A stretch of DNA of 64,000 nucleotides from Akkermansiaceae bacterium (GTDB lineage: Bacteria; Verrucomicrobiota; Verrucomicrobiia; Verrucomicrobiales; Akkermansiaceae): positions 1 to 64,000 of the forward strand of contig CAIXKE010000094.1 of assembly GCA_903919975.1 (NCBI GenBank). The letters are read 5' to 3'. This document shows, in pieces, positions 33,751 to 42,008 of this stretch. The notes under the pieces were generated by a model that was not told the origin of the DNA, made no database searches, and worked only from the letters and a program-made list of their open reading frames with translations. The stretch's first letter is position 1. Each line of letters begins with the position of its first letter. Made by a program: the position numbers and the translations under genes.

Positions 33751-35064
33751 GTGACCGACACGCTCCAACGTCGGTGTATCGTGCTGATCGCCGCAGCGGT
33801 CACGGCGATCTTTTGTTGGAAAATCATTCCTGGCACCATCGTGGATCGGGCGGTATTCACCGGCATTGCCCACATTTTCGACAAGTCTCCGTTTTTCATC
33901 TCGGGAAATGGCAGCCACGCCAAGGCTTGGAAACTCCAGTCGATTGCGGAGAAAAGCGACTCCGCGCAAACACCAGCGCCAGCGATCGTCTCGCTGGGCG
34001 ATGATCTTGAAGGGTTTTTCCAAAGTTCCCCGGCCTCGCCCATCGATCTGGCGGTGATTTTGAGCAATTTCCAGCGACTTGGTGTCAAAAAAGCCGCCAC
34101 CGCTGCCGCGCTCGCATGGGATGCGCCGGACCCGATCGGGCTTGCGGCCCTAGACAAGGCGATCGGCGGATTCGAGTCCCTCGTGATGGCCGCCCCGCTT
34201 TCACGCGGGGCCGTCCCGGAGCCCGTCCCGCCCGCGTTCCGCCGCGCATCCATCGCGATCGATGCCATCCACGGTGACACCGCATTGCTGCCTGTGGTCA
34301 ATCGCATTCCTCTTCCCGGCATCATTCTTGGTGGTGGAAGCACCCTCGCTGGATTCCAAGCGCTCGAATCCGAGCCTGACGCCGAGTTTGTTCAACTCAT
34401 CGCCCGCTGGAATGACCGGGCCGTCTTTGCCTTCCCTCTGCTTACCGCCCTTCAGCAGCTGGGTCTAACAGTCGACGGGGTCGAAATCCAGATGGGCAAG
34501 TCCATCAAACTCGGCCCCGTAGGCCCCATCATTTCCATCGATTCATACGGCCGAATGGCCCTGCCGCTCAAAACAGCTTCCCTGCCTCCCATCATCCCTG
34601 CCGAGACACTGATTGATAGAAGCGAACCCCTTTTTTCATCCAAAGCGATAGAGCCCGTCATTCTCCGTGATGATCGCAGTCTGGCAGAACCTGGCACCCG
34701 CAAGTTTTCAGAACAACTCCCTGCCGTGATCTTCACCATCACATCGGGTGCGGCTCTATACCCCGAGCGCGACTACCCCAGAATTCCAATATATCTGGAA
34801 CTCATGCTGCTTTTCATCCTCATCCTCTTGCTCGCCGCCATTTGCACGCTGCCGACATCGCAGCGGAAGATGGCTTTCCTTCTCATCATCACAGACTGCC
34901 TCTTCATCCAAGCCGTCGCAGCCGGATACGCCCATCTCTGGCTGCCCGGAATCCCGGCGCTCGCCGCGACACTCAGCGCAGTTCTTTTTTCTTATGGAAA
35001 AAACATCATGGCCAAGTTTCGCGCCTTGTTTCTTACGCCCCAGCCTCTCAATTTCCAGCCATGA
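33751..35064 (+). CDS. CHASE2-domain membrane protein without output domain
   Basis: A 437-residue protein. An N-terminal membrane helix (about 8-25) is followed by a large extracytoplasmic region resembling a CHASE2 sensor domain (FQSSPASPIDLAVILSNFQ; NRIPLPGIILGGGSTL; FAFPLLTALQQLGLTVDGVE; IISIDSYGRMALPL). Three C-terminal helices (about 355-375, 380-400, 405-425) end the chain. CHASE2 normally leads into a kinase or cyclase. Here only about 15 residues follow the last helix. A GTG start at 33751, 10 bp after the kinase gene, is inferred. It overlaps argB by 4 bp. Confidence 0.65.
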   Translation: MTDTLQRRCIVLIAAAVTAIFCWKIIPGTIVDRAVFTGIAHIFDKSPFFISGNGSHAKAWKLQSIAEKSDSAQTPAPAIVSLGDDLEGFFQSSPASPIDLAVILSNFQRLGVKKAATAAALAWDAPDPIGLAALDKAIGGFESLVMAAPLSRGAVPEPVPPAFRRASIAIDAIHGDTALLPVVNRIPLPGIILGGGSTLAGFQALESEPDAEFVQLIARWNDRAVFAFPLLTALQQLGLTVDGVEIQMGKSIKLGPVGPIISIDSYGRMALPLKTASLPPIIPAETLIDRSEPLFSSKAIEPVILRDDRSLAEPGTRKFSEQLPAVIFTITSGAALYPERDYPRIPIYLELMLLFILILLLAAICTLPTSQRKMAFLLIITDCLFIQAVAAGYAHLWLPGIPALAATLSAVLFSYGKNIMAKFRALFLTPQPLNFQP

Positions 35065-35930
35065 ACCCCATCGACAAAGCGGATGTCCTCATCGAAGCCC
35101 TGCCTTATCTTCAGGCCTTCCGCGGTAAAACCTTCCTCATCAAGATGGGTGGTTCCGCCATGGAAAACCCGGACCTTGTCGCCAAAATCATGCGTGACAT
35201 CGTGTTTCTTGAGGTCGCCGGCATCAATCCGATCGTCGTCCATGGCGGCGGCAAGGCGATCTCCGCCGCCATGGAGAAGGCCGGCTTGAAGGCGGAATTC
35301 ATCGGCGGCTTCCGCGTCACCACCGATGAAGCCATCGACATCGTGGCGCGCGTGCTCTCCGAGGAAATCAACCCCGGCCTCGTCCGCATGATCCGCGATT
35401 TCGGCGGCAAAGCCGTCGGAATCCCCGGCAACGATGTGTTTCTCGGCGAAAAAACCAAAGGCCTTGATGCGGATGGAAACCGCGTGGATATCGGCCGCGT
35501 GGGCGAAGTTGTCGGCTGCCAACTCAACCACATGGATGCCGCCCACGCGGCCGGCATCGTCCCGGTGATTTCCCCGCTCGCGGCGGAACTGGCCACCGGC
35601 AAGCCGCTCAACATCAACGCCGACCTCGCTGCCGCGGCTCTCGCCAAGGAGCTCCGCGTCGCCAAACTCGTCTATCTATCCGATGTTCCCGGCCTCCTCT
35701 CCGACCCGAAAGACCCTTCCACTTTGATCAAATCCGTCAGCCGCAAGGAAGCCGCCGAGCTGATTGCCGATGGCACGATCTCCGGCGGAATGATCCCGAA
35801 AATCCGCAGTGCCGTGGATGCCCTGAACGCGGGTGTCCGCAAGGTCCACTTTGTCGATGGTCGCCTGCCGCACGCCCTGTTGCTGGAGATTTTCACCGAC
35901 GGGGGGATCGGAACGGAAGTCGTGCGCTGA
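35061..35930 (+). CDS. argB: N-acetylglutamate kinase
   Basis: A 289-residue enzyme for the second step of arginine synthesis, phosphorylating N-acetylglutamate. It shows FLIKMGGSAMENPDL, VVHGGGKAISAAMEKAGL, GFRVTTDEAIDIV, NINADLAAAALAKEL and YLSDVPGLLSDP, then GGMIPKIRSAVDAL, the complete amino-acid-kinase set. ATG 35061 overlaps the previous stop (ATGA), arguing for coupling with the CHASE2 gene. Arginine is also a building block of cyanophycin, whose synthetase is encoded about 9 kb downstream. Confidence 0.95.
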   Translation: MNPIDKADVLIEALPYLQAFRGKTFLIKMGGSAMENPDLVAKIMRDIVFLEVAGINPIVVHGGGKAISAAMEKAGLKAEFIGGFRVTTDEAIDIVARVLSEEINPGLVRMIRDFGGKAVGIPGNDVFLGEKTKGLDADGNRVDIGRVGEVVGCQLNHMDAAHAAGIVPVISPLAAELATGKPLNINADLAAAALAKELRVAKLVYLSDVPGLLSDPKDPSTLIKSVSRKEAAELIADGTISGGMIPKIRSAVDALNAGVRKVHFVDGRLPHALLLEIFTDGGIGTEVVR

Positions 35931-36073
35931 AAAAACCGGCTTGCGGATGAGATGGCGCGCGCAAATTCCTCCTCCTCATGCCAAACCAATCAACGAAGAA
36001 TTCCCGCTGCAAAGAGATTGCTGGAGTTTTCCCCGGTAAATTGCTAGCTGTCCATTCTCACTCATCCGCCAAC

Positions 36074-36220
36074 ATGAAAATCCTAGTGTCCATCCCGGTT
36101 CTCGCCCTCGCCCTGTTCGCCAGTTCCTGCCGCACTTTCACACCCATCGATCCGATGACGATGAAGCCATCCGAGCATTGTCTGCCAGCCACGCAAGCTA
36201 CGGTTCATGGCACCAAGTGA
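36074..36220 (+). CDS. Small putative lipoprotein
   Basis: A 48-residue protein. A short basic start and hydrophobic stretch (VSIPVLALALFASSC) end in a lipobox with Cys 19, then a hydrophilic tail of about 30 residues with a second Cys. Tiny lipoproteins of this type are common in Verrucomicrobia and Planctomycetes, without known role. It lies 144 bp after argB. Confidence 0.6.
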   Translation: MKILVSIPVLALALFASSCRTFTPIDPMTMKPSEHCLPATQATVHGTK

Positions 36221-36231
36221 GCGGTTTTCTC

Positions 36232-37500
36232 TCAGGAGAATAGGCCTCGGCTGGCGAGATGCCGCAGCCATGGATTGAAGTCCAATTCAGGGCAATGGCT
36301 TTTAGCGAAAGCTTTTAACGAGGCTTGATCTCGCGTGCCATCCATCCGCGCCAGCACCTCATAATGCCGCGCTGGAAACGCACATGGCCGATGCCAAATA
36401 TCCACGAGTGGCAGCCCACGCCGGGCACAGTCCAAGCGAAACCGGTCCAAAATCGGCCGCTCCGGCGGGATGGAATCGTATTTCACCGCCTCCATGCGTG
36501 GTAAAAACCAGCCCTGCCGGATCCCCTCGAGAAGCTGTGTTCCGAGATCCTGCCGAGTCATATCCGGCAGCAATGCGCTCAACTCCGCCACCGCAAGGCA
36601 GGTGGGCGCCGCCGCTGCGATCGTTTGCCACAACGAGCCCGGCACTCCTGGAAAATCGCCCGCCCTAACAAAAATCCGCTCCAAAACCTCCCAGGAAATC
36701 CATCCCTCCATGGGCGCGTCGTCGCGGCACAGGACCGCCGAGCGAAACGTCTGCAATCCCTCCTCATTCATTCCGGGATCGGACTCACCCAACCAGCGCA
36801 GGCCGGCCGCTCGCGCCGCCCCCACAAACCGCTCCAACGACCATGGATCGTTGACCGGAGCGAAGTCATCGAACGGCAAGATCTCAGGCCCCTTCGCCAA
36901 CATGTCGTCGATGATCGCCATCTCCGGCGAATCCGACACCGTGACCGTGCGCAAGATGGCCAGCGCCGCCATCACCTCCACCGCTCCGGCCTGTTGGATC
37001 GCCCGCGTTTTCGCGATCACCGGAAACCGCGGCAGCCAGCCGCTCTCCAAGTTGAAACTAATCGTCGCCATTCCCTCGGGTGCTAGATTTCTGCGGCAAA
37101 AACCGAACAACGCCGCCTTCACCTCATCCGGCACCCATGAGAAAAATCCATGTGCGATGATGAAATCAAACGGCTCCCCGGCATCCGCAAAATCCCGTAG
37201 ATCCGCGATCTGAAATTCCACATTCTCCACCCCCGCCGCCACCGCCAACTCGCGGGCTGTCCGAATCGCCGATGCAGCTAGATCGATCCCTGACAATCGA
37301 CTGCCCGGCCAGCGTTGTGCCAGAGGAATCAAATGGTGCCCGGACCCGCAGCCGATCTCCAAAATCCGAGCCCCGGAAGGATGCCGGACGCGAAGTCCTG
37401 CGAACATCGCCGCCACCCCGCTGACTGACGGATCCGCGAGCGGGTGACTCATCGCCGGATAAGCCTGCGCATTATAGAGCTCTTGAATGGGGTCCATCAT
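36232..37500 (-). CDS. SAM methyltransferase with regulatory domain
   Basis: A 422-residue protein. The N-terminal class I methyltransferase domain has RILEIGCGSGHHLIPLAQ (motif I), LSGIDLAASAI and FDFIIAHGFFSWVPDEV. The C-terminal half resembles the methyltransferase regulatory domain (PF10119 type), with DFNPWLRHLASRGLF at the end. ATG 37500 was chosen because the ORF beyond it runs into the next gene. Substrate unknown. It starts 13 bp after the spermidine-synthase-like gene, suggesting one transcript. Confidence 0.83.
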   Translation of the reverse strand: MMDPIQELYNAQAYPAMSHPLADPSVSGVAAMFAGLRVRHPSGARILEIGCGSGHHLIPLAQRWPGSRLSGIDLAASAIRTARELAVAAGVENVEFQIADLRDFADAGEPFDFIIAHGFFSWVPDEVKAALFGFCRRNLAPEGMATISFNLESGWLPRFPVIAKTRAIQQAGAVEVMAALAILRTVTVSDSPEMAIIDDMLAKGPEILPFDDFAPVNDPWSLERFVGAARAAGLRWLGESDPGMNEEGLQTFRSAVLCRDDAPMEGWISWEVLERIFVRAGDFPGVPGSLWQTIAAAAPTCLAVAELSALLPDMTRQDLGTQLLEGIRQGWFLPRMEAVKYDSIPPERPILDRFRLDCARRGLPLVDIWHRPCAFPARHYEVLARMDGTRDQASLKAFAKSHCPELDFNPWLRHLASRGLFS

Positions 37501-37513
37501 GGCCGCGCCTTCT

Positions 37514-38251
37514 TTAAATCCGTCGCAGCTCCAAACGCTCCCAATACATCCGATCCCGCCAGTGGTGGAAGGTGTCGGCGTATTCGGAGAGGCATGATTT
37601 GGATGCCACAAAATCACCGGCCACCAGCACCTCGTTCATCGCCTCGGCGGATTTGATCGTCCGGACTACCGGAAATGCCTCGCGCAGCACCCGGCGCGTC
37701 GTTGTCTGCATCGTCCGGTGTCCCGCGCCTGTAACCAGATTGACCGCCAGCACGCCACCGGGCGCCATTGCCCGCTTCAAATGCCCGATTAACCGCTCAT
37801 CCCACTCCCGCGGACGGAACACATCGATTTTCCCCGCCAGATAGATGTCGTCGATCACCGCGTCAAACGTCCGCCGGTTTTGCTCAAGCCACGGATAGGC
37901 ATCGCCGATGATCACCTCGATGCCGAGCGCGTCCAAGTCCATGTGCTCCCGGGCAAGTTCAACAATATCCGGGTCGATATCGATCGCCGTGAGTCGACAA
38001 TCGGGCAGCAAATGCCGCAGCACGCGAAATGCCGTGCCGCCCGCCAATCCTAGCATCAATACCGAGCGCGGCGGATCGTTTTTACCTAGCAATGCGCTTG
38101 AAGCGATCATGTCCCATGCCAGTCCCGTCAAAAAACGGTCACGGTGAAACGATGCATGCACCGCTCCGGCGACGCGGAATTCCGTCGTGAGCTCTGATTT
38201 CCAGACCTCAAGCGATTGGTAGGGGGTGGTGACAATTCCCGTGCGGCGCAT
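37514..38251 (-). CDS. Spermidine-synthase-like methyltransferase-fold protein
   Basis: A 245-residue Rossmann-fold protein similar to spermidine synthase. It has VLMLGLAGGTAFRVLRHLLP (nucleotide loop), LTAIDIDPDIVELAREHM and IGDAYPWLEQNRRTFDAVIDDIY. In true spermidine synthases the aminopropyl-transfer site has DSxDP. Here it reads IDDIYLA, so it is unlikely to be a genuine SpeE. Catalytic role unknown. Operon with the methyltransferase. Confidence 0.82.
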   Translation of the reverse strand: MRRTGIVTTPYQSLEVWKSELTTEFRVAGAVHASFHRDRFLTGLAWDMIASSALLGKNDPPRSVLMLGLAGGTAFRVLRHLLPDCRLTAIDIDPDIVELAREHMDLDALGIEVIIGDAYPWLEQNRRTFDAVIDDIYLAGKIDVFRPREWDERLIGHLKRAMAPGGVLAVNLVTGAGHRTMQTTTRRVLREAFPVVRTIKSAEAMNEVLVAGDFVASKSCLSEYADTFHHWRDRMYWERLELRRI

Positions 38252-38305
38252 CGTGGAAGAGCCTGAACGATCCGCCTCACGATGAAAGCGGGAAATCTGT
38301 TGGGA

Positions 38306-38569
38306 TCAAACCGCGTCGAGCAGCAGTTTTGCAGCTTTCTTCGCAGTTGAGGCACTCACTTTGCCTTCCACCAGCTTCGAGCCTTCGAGCAGCGCTCTGA
38401 GTTCGCTGAGGGTTTTCTCGGCCGCTGCGAGGGATTTCTTGCCGCTTCCGAACTTCTTGTCGGGGAAATAGCGGGTAAAAGCGGTTCCTTTATAGCTGAG
38501 GCTCAAGCGCCAGCCTTGAAAGGCGGAGGTTTCGTAAGTGAAGCGGGTAAGGTTCTTTTTCGATTTCAT
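38306..38569 (-). CDS. AP2-like small putative DNA-binding protein
   Basis: An 87-residue basic protein. Residues about 9-60 (RFTYETSAFQGWRLSLSYK then FTRYFPDKKFGSGKKSLA then AAEKTLSELRAL) give three beta-strands and a helix with the WR, YF and AAE spacing of AP2-type/integrase arm DNA-binding domains. The C-terminal tail is Lys/Ala rich. The fold assignment is by pattern and not certain. No neighbour suggests a job. Confidence 0.5.
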   Translation of the reverse strand: MKSKKNLTRFTYETSAFQGWRLSLSYKGTAFTRYFPDKKFGSGKKSLAAAEKTLSELRALLEGSKLVEGKVSASTAKKAAKLLLDAV

Positions 38570-38884
38570 AAGAGGGCTTTGTAAGTCGTGGGGGCACTCT
38601 ATGATCTGATTGCTAGGAATCCAGCAGTTTTTTCAATAGTTTCGAAAAAATTGTATGAGGATCACGGACAGCGCATGGCTGGGGCAAGCGGATCCGGGTT
38701 GCGGGCATCTCATGAAGATCCTCGCGGAGGATGGGCGGTCGATTTACCACGATCCCCCTGGCCAAGAGGAAATCTGGCAGCGCGTGGATGTCGGAGATCA
38801 TCTTGCGAAACCATTCGGGCAAGAGACACTGGTTCCTGCCATCCAGGGATCAGTTGATCAGTGAAGGGGGCATGGAGTCTGAAG
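38570..38884. other. Intergenic stretch, nothing recognised
   Basis: About 315 bp between the AP2-like gene and repeat family A. Short open frames exist on both strands (a 69-residue one at 38613-38822 on the minus strand contains HALPDFLLARGIVVNRPP) but none looks convincingly coding. I see no RNA gene or terminator. Confidence 0.4.
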
Positions 38885-38999
38885 TAAGGAGGCACTACAC
38901 ACTTGTGGTGCAGGCGGAAAAGTAGCCAATGAATTGCGCGAAGCTCTTGCTCATGCGCTTTCCCTTCCTCGCTTACGACAGAAATGTCGTAGCTCCTTA
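38885..38999. repeat. Dispersed repeat family A, copy 2
   Basis: A 115-bp element related to 19876-19987 and in the same orientation, starting TAAGGAGGCACTACAC and ending GTAGCTCCTTA. The ends are short inverted repeats. It lies directly downstream of the DUF1854 gene. Confidence 0.8.
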
Positions 39000-39010
39000 T
39001 GCGCTTTGCC

Positions 39011-39478
39011 TTACAGGAAGCGGTCTAAAATCCGGCGGCTGGTGTCGTCTAACGCATTTCGATCTCGAATGAGGAATTGGATGCCGCGGTTGTCTACGAT
39101 GAGCAGTGCGGGGGCGGTTAGGCGTCGGATGTCTTCTTCGGTGTTGAGGACGAAGCTGGTGGCTCCGCGGTCGGTTTCGACTTGCCAGGTGCAGGGGGTG
39201 GCGTAGCCGGAGACGCTGGAGACGCGGCGGATCTCGGGCATGAATTCCCGGGTTTGCAATTCCTCTTCCACGAGCAGGCGGGTTTCTGCGGAGAGCGTGT
39301 CCAATTGTGGAATCCATACCATCTCGTGGCCGTCACGGCCGATGATGGCAACGCTTTCGCTGGGCGCGGTGATCGGAAATGCCCGCGCAGCGGAGACGTC
39401 CGGATGAACGCCGCCATCGGCAGTAATGAAGACCAAGTGGCCGAAGGAGTCGCGTTGAAGTTGGAAGTCGCCGGACAT
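39011..39478 (-). CDS. DUF1854 protein (cyanophycin-associated)
   Basis: A 155-residue soluble protein of the DUF1854 family. It has GHLVFITADGGVHPDVSAARAFP, then IGRDGHEMVWIPQLDTLS, then RRVSSVSGYATPCTWQVETDRG and DIRRLTAPALLIVDNRGIQF. Family members sit beside cyanophycin genes in other bacteria and are usually found with an ABC transporter, as here. The gene starts 4 bp after the ABC transporter gene. Molecular role unknown. Confidence 0.85.
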   Translation of the reverse strand: MSGDFQLQRDSFGHLVFITADGGVHPDVSAARAFPITAPSESVAIIGRDGHEMVWIPQLDTLSAETRLLVEEELQTREFMPEIRRVSSVSGYATPCTWQVETDRGATSFVLNTEEDIRRLTAPALLIVDNRGIQFLIRDRNALDDTSRRILDRFL

Positions 39479-39482
39479 GGGA

Positions 39483-41795
39483 TTAAATTTCTTTGAGTGA
39501 GGCGAGTGGGGCGAGGTCGTCGTCCGAGTCGTGATTGGAACTGGCGATGCCGGTGAGTGATTCGGTTTGGGCGCGGTCGAGGCGATAATACGCGCCTTTT
39601 TTAGCGAGTAATTCTTCGTGTTGGCCTTCTTCCACGACTTGGCCGCGGTCGAGCACGACGAGGCGGTTGGCGCGCCGCAAGGTGGATAGGCGGTGGGCGA
39701 TGGCGAGGGTGGTGCGGCCGCGGATCAGGTTGTCGAGGGCGGCTTGGATTTCCAATTCGGTCTCGGTATCGACGGAAGAGGTGGCCTCGTCGAGGATCAG
39801 GATCGGTGGATCGATGAGTAGGGCGCGGGCGATGGAAATGCGTTGGCGCTCGCCGCCGGATAGGGCTTGGCCACGTTCGCCTACTAACGAATCGTATCCT
39901 TGCGGGAGGCGCAGGATGAATTCGTGGGCGTGGGCGGCGCGGGCGGCGGCGATGATTTCATCGCGGGATGCATCGGGATTTCCGTAGGCGATGTTTTCGG
40001 AGATCGTGCCGAAAAACAGGAATGGTTCTTGAAGGACGAGGCCGATATTGCGGCGGTATTCGGAGACCGGTAGCGAGCGGATGTCCACGCCTTCGAGTCG
40101 GATCGAGCCTTCCGCGACGTCGTAGAAACGGCAGATCAGGTTGACCAGCGTGCTCTTGCCCGATCCACTGTGGCCGACCAAGCCGATCATTTCACCAGGA
40201 GCGATGGTTAGGTTGACGTCTTGTAGGATGGTGCGGGTGCCGTAGCGGAATGAGACATTTTGCAATTCGAGCGCGCCATGGACATGAGCGAGATGCACTG
40301 GATGAGTGGGCTCCGGCACGCTTGAAACATGGTCGAGGATATCGAAGATTCGTTTGGCGCCGGCGGCGGCCTTTTGGGATACGGAAACGATGCGGCTCAT
40401 CGAGCCGAGCCGCGAGTAGAAGCGGTTGATGTAGGCGAGGAAGGCGACCAGCACACCCACCGAGATCTCATTTTTGGAAACCTGCCAGATGCCGAATCCC
40501 CATACAACTAACAGCCCGACTTCGGTGAGAAATGTGACTGTCGGCGTGAATAACGACCACACTTTGTTGACGCGATCATTGACGACGAGGTTCCGGGCGT
40601 TGGCTTCGCGGAAGCGCTGAGCCTCGCGTTTTTCCTGGGCAAAGGCCTTCACCACGCGGATGCCGGGGATGGTATCCGCCAGCACGCTGGTGACTTCCGA
40701 CCAAATCCGATAGACTTGATCGAAGCCGTGGTGGAGTTTGTTTCGCACGAGGTGAATCAACCATGCGATCAGTGGGAGTGGCGCCAATGTCACCAGAGCC
40801 AGCCATGGATTGATCGAAACGAGGATGGCCGAGGTCATCAGGATCATCAGGAGGTCGGTGGCGAAATCCAGAAGATGCGACGAGAGGAAAACGCAGATGC
40901 GATCGCTGCCGGAGGAAATGCGGGCCATCAGGTCGCCGGTGCGTTTGCCGCCGAAGTATTCAAGCGAGAGCCCTTGCAAGTGCTCGTAGGTGGTGGTGCG
41001 GAGGTCGGCACCGATGCGTTCGCTGACCAGGGCGAGAATGTAGGTTTTCGCCCAATCGAGAAACCACGCGAGAAATGCGGCGCCGAGCAGTCCTCCGAGC
41101 AGCCACATCACTTGGTGGCTGTCGATGGGTTTGCCGTTTTGAAAAGGAATCAGCACCTGATCCATCAGCGGCATGGTTAGGTAAGGCGGCACCAGCGTGG
41201 CTGCGGTGGCCAGCAAGGTCAGCACGAAGCCGGCGAGCAAGGGGCGTTTGTAGGGACGGGCGAAGCGCCAGAGGCGGAACAAGGTCCAGGCTGAAGGTGG
41301 GGCGTGGATGGTTTTGGCGCAATTGGGGCACTCATCCTGGCCCGCCGGAATCGTGTACTCGCAGACCGGGCAAATACTATCCACCGCCGGGATCACCGGT
41401 CGTTTTTCGGCCAAGGCGGTGAGGAGTTCAAGGAATTGTTCGGTGATGCGGCGCAGGGCGGCGTCCCGGCCCAAGGTGTGGCGCCAACGCGCCAGCAGGC
41501 TCGTTTCATCGCGTAGATCCAAAGTGCCCACGCCGGCGTGGTCGCGGTGTTCCAGTCGCAGTCCCGGGCGCAAGTCCCAGCGCTTCCAATCCGTCTCGCC
41601 GGGGGTCTTGGCCAGTACTTGCCGCTCGGTGAGGACGACGACGCCATGGCCAAAGTGAAGGCGCGGGGTGAGATCGAGCTCGAGGCAGGCGATCACGCAA
41701 TCCCCCTTGCCTAAGGCGGCGGCAATTTCTTCCCGCCATGGTTCCGGAATGAACGACGGGGAGGATTGTGGACCAGTGAGACCGGCTGAGGACAT
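39483..41795 (-). CDS. ABC exporter with N-terminal DUF1854-like domain and zinc ribbon
   Basis: A 770-residue half-transporter. The N-terminal part (about 1-140) is a soluble domain of the kind found with DUF1854 (PGETDWKRWDLRPGLRLEHRD). A zinc ribbon (about 142-163, CPVCEYTIPAGQDECPNC) precedes it joining six membrane helices (about 170-465, type-1 exporter). The nucleotide-binding domain has Walker A GHSGSGKST, signature LSGGERQRIS, Walker B ILILDEATSS and the H-loop AHRLST. The best match is the cyanophycin-metabolism-associated ABC transporter. The substrate is unknown. Divergent from the cyanophycin synthetase genes. Confidence 0.92.
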   Translation of the reverse strand: MSSAGLTGPQSSPSFIPEPWREEIAAALGKGDCVIACLELDLTPRLHFGHGVVVLTERQVLAKTPGETDWKRWDLRPGLRLEHRDHAGVGTLDLRDETSLLARWRHTLGRDAALRRITEQFLELLTALAEKRPVIPAVDSICPVCEYTIPAGQDECPNCAKTIHAPPSAWTLFRLWRFARPYKRPLLAGFVLTLLATAATLVPPYLTMPLMDQVLIPFQNGKPIDSHQVMWLLGGLLGAAFLAWFLDWAKTYILALVSERIGADLRTTTYEHLQGLSLEYFGGKRTGDLMARISSGSDRICVFLSSHLLDFATDLLMILMTSAILVSINPWLALVTLAPLPLIAWLIHLVRNKLHHGFDQVYRIWSEVTSVLADTIPGIRVVKAFAQEKREAQRFREANARNLVVNDRVNKVWSLFTPTVTFLTEVGLLVVWGFGIWQVSKNEISVGVLVAFLAYINRFYSRLGSMSRIVSVSQKAAAGAKRIFDILDHVSSVPEPTHPVHLAHVHGALELQNVSFRYGTRTILQDVNLTIAPGEMIGLVGHSGSGKSTLVNLICRFYDVAEGSIRLEGVDIRSLPVSEYRRNIGLVLQEPFLFFGTISENIAYGNPDASRDEIIAAARAAHAHEFILRLPQGYDSLVGERGQALSGGERQRISIARALLIDPPILILDEATSSVDTETELEIQAALDNLIRGRTTLAIAHRLSTLRRANRLVVLDRGQVVEEGQHEELLAKKGAYYRLDRAQTESLTGIASSNHDSDDDLAPLASLKEI

Positions 41796-42008
41796 CGGGA
41801 AAAAGGCCCGGTTTTACACCGTCGGTGACAGGAACGGTGAAGGGCTGGGGCGGGTTTTGACCCGTTTCGTCGATCATGCCAACCAATTTGTCAGCCCGGG
41901 GGGATTGCCTGATTGATTTGTTTTCCGATACGAAGCTTGATTTACCGTCGATAACCGGAAACAAAACCCCCACCACCGCGGCGCCCAAACGCCGTCGTCA
42001 TCGTCTTC
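41796..42008. promoter_or_regulatory. Divergent promoter region of the cyanophycin locus
   Basis: A 213-bp gap between the leftward ABC exporter gene and the rightward cyanophycin synthetase genes. It must carry promoters for both directions. I could not identify a certain -35/-10 pair or operator. A purine-rich tract (GAAACAAAACCCCCACC) lies near the right end. Confidence 0.55.

Noticed and set aside
37514-38251. Genuine spermidine synthase (SpeE)
   Set aside because: The fold matches but the aminopropyl-transfer motif DSxDP is replaced by IDDIYLA, and no SpeD is near.
38613-38822. 69-codon minus-strand ORF
   Set aside because: No homology recognised, no start signal, and it overlaps an equally long frame on the other strand.
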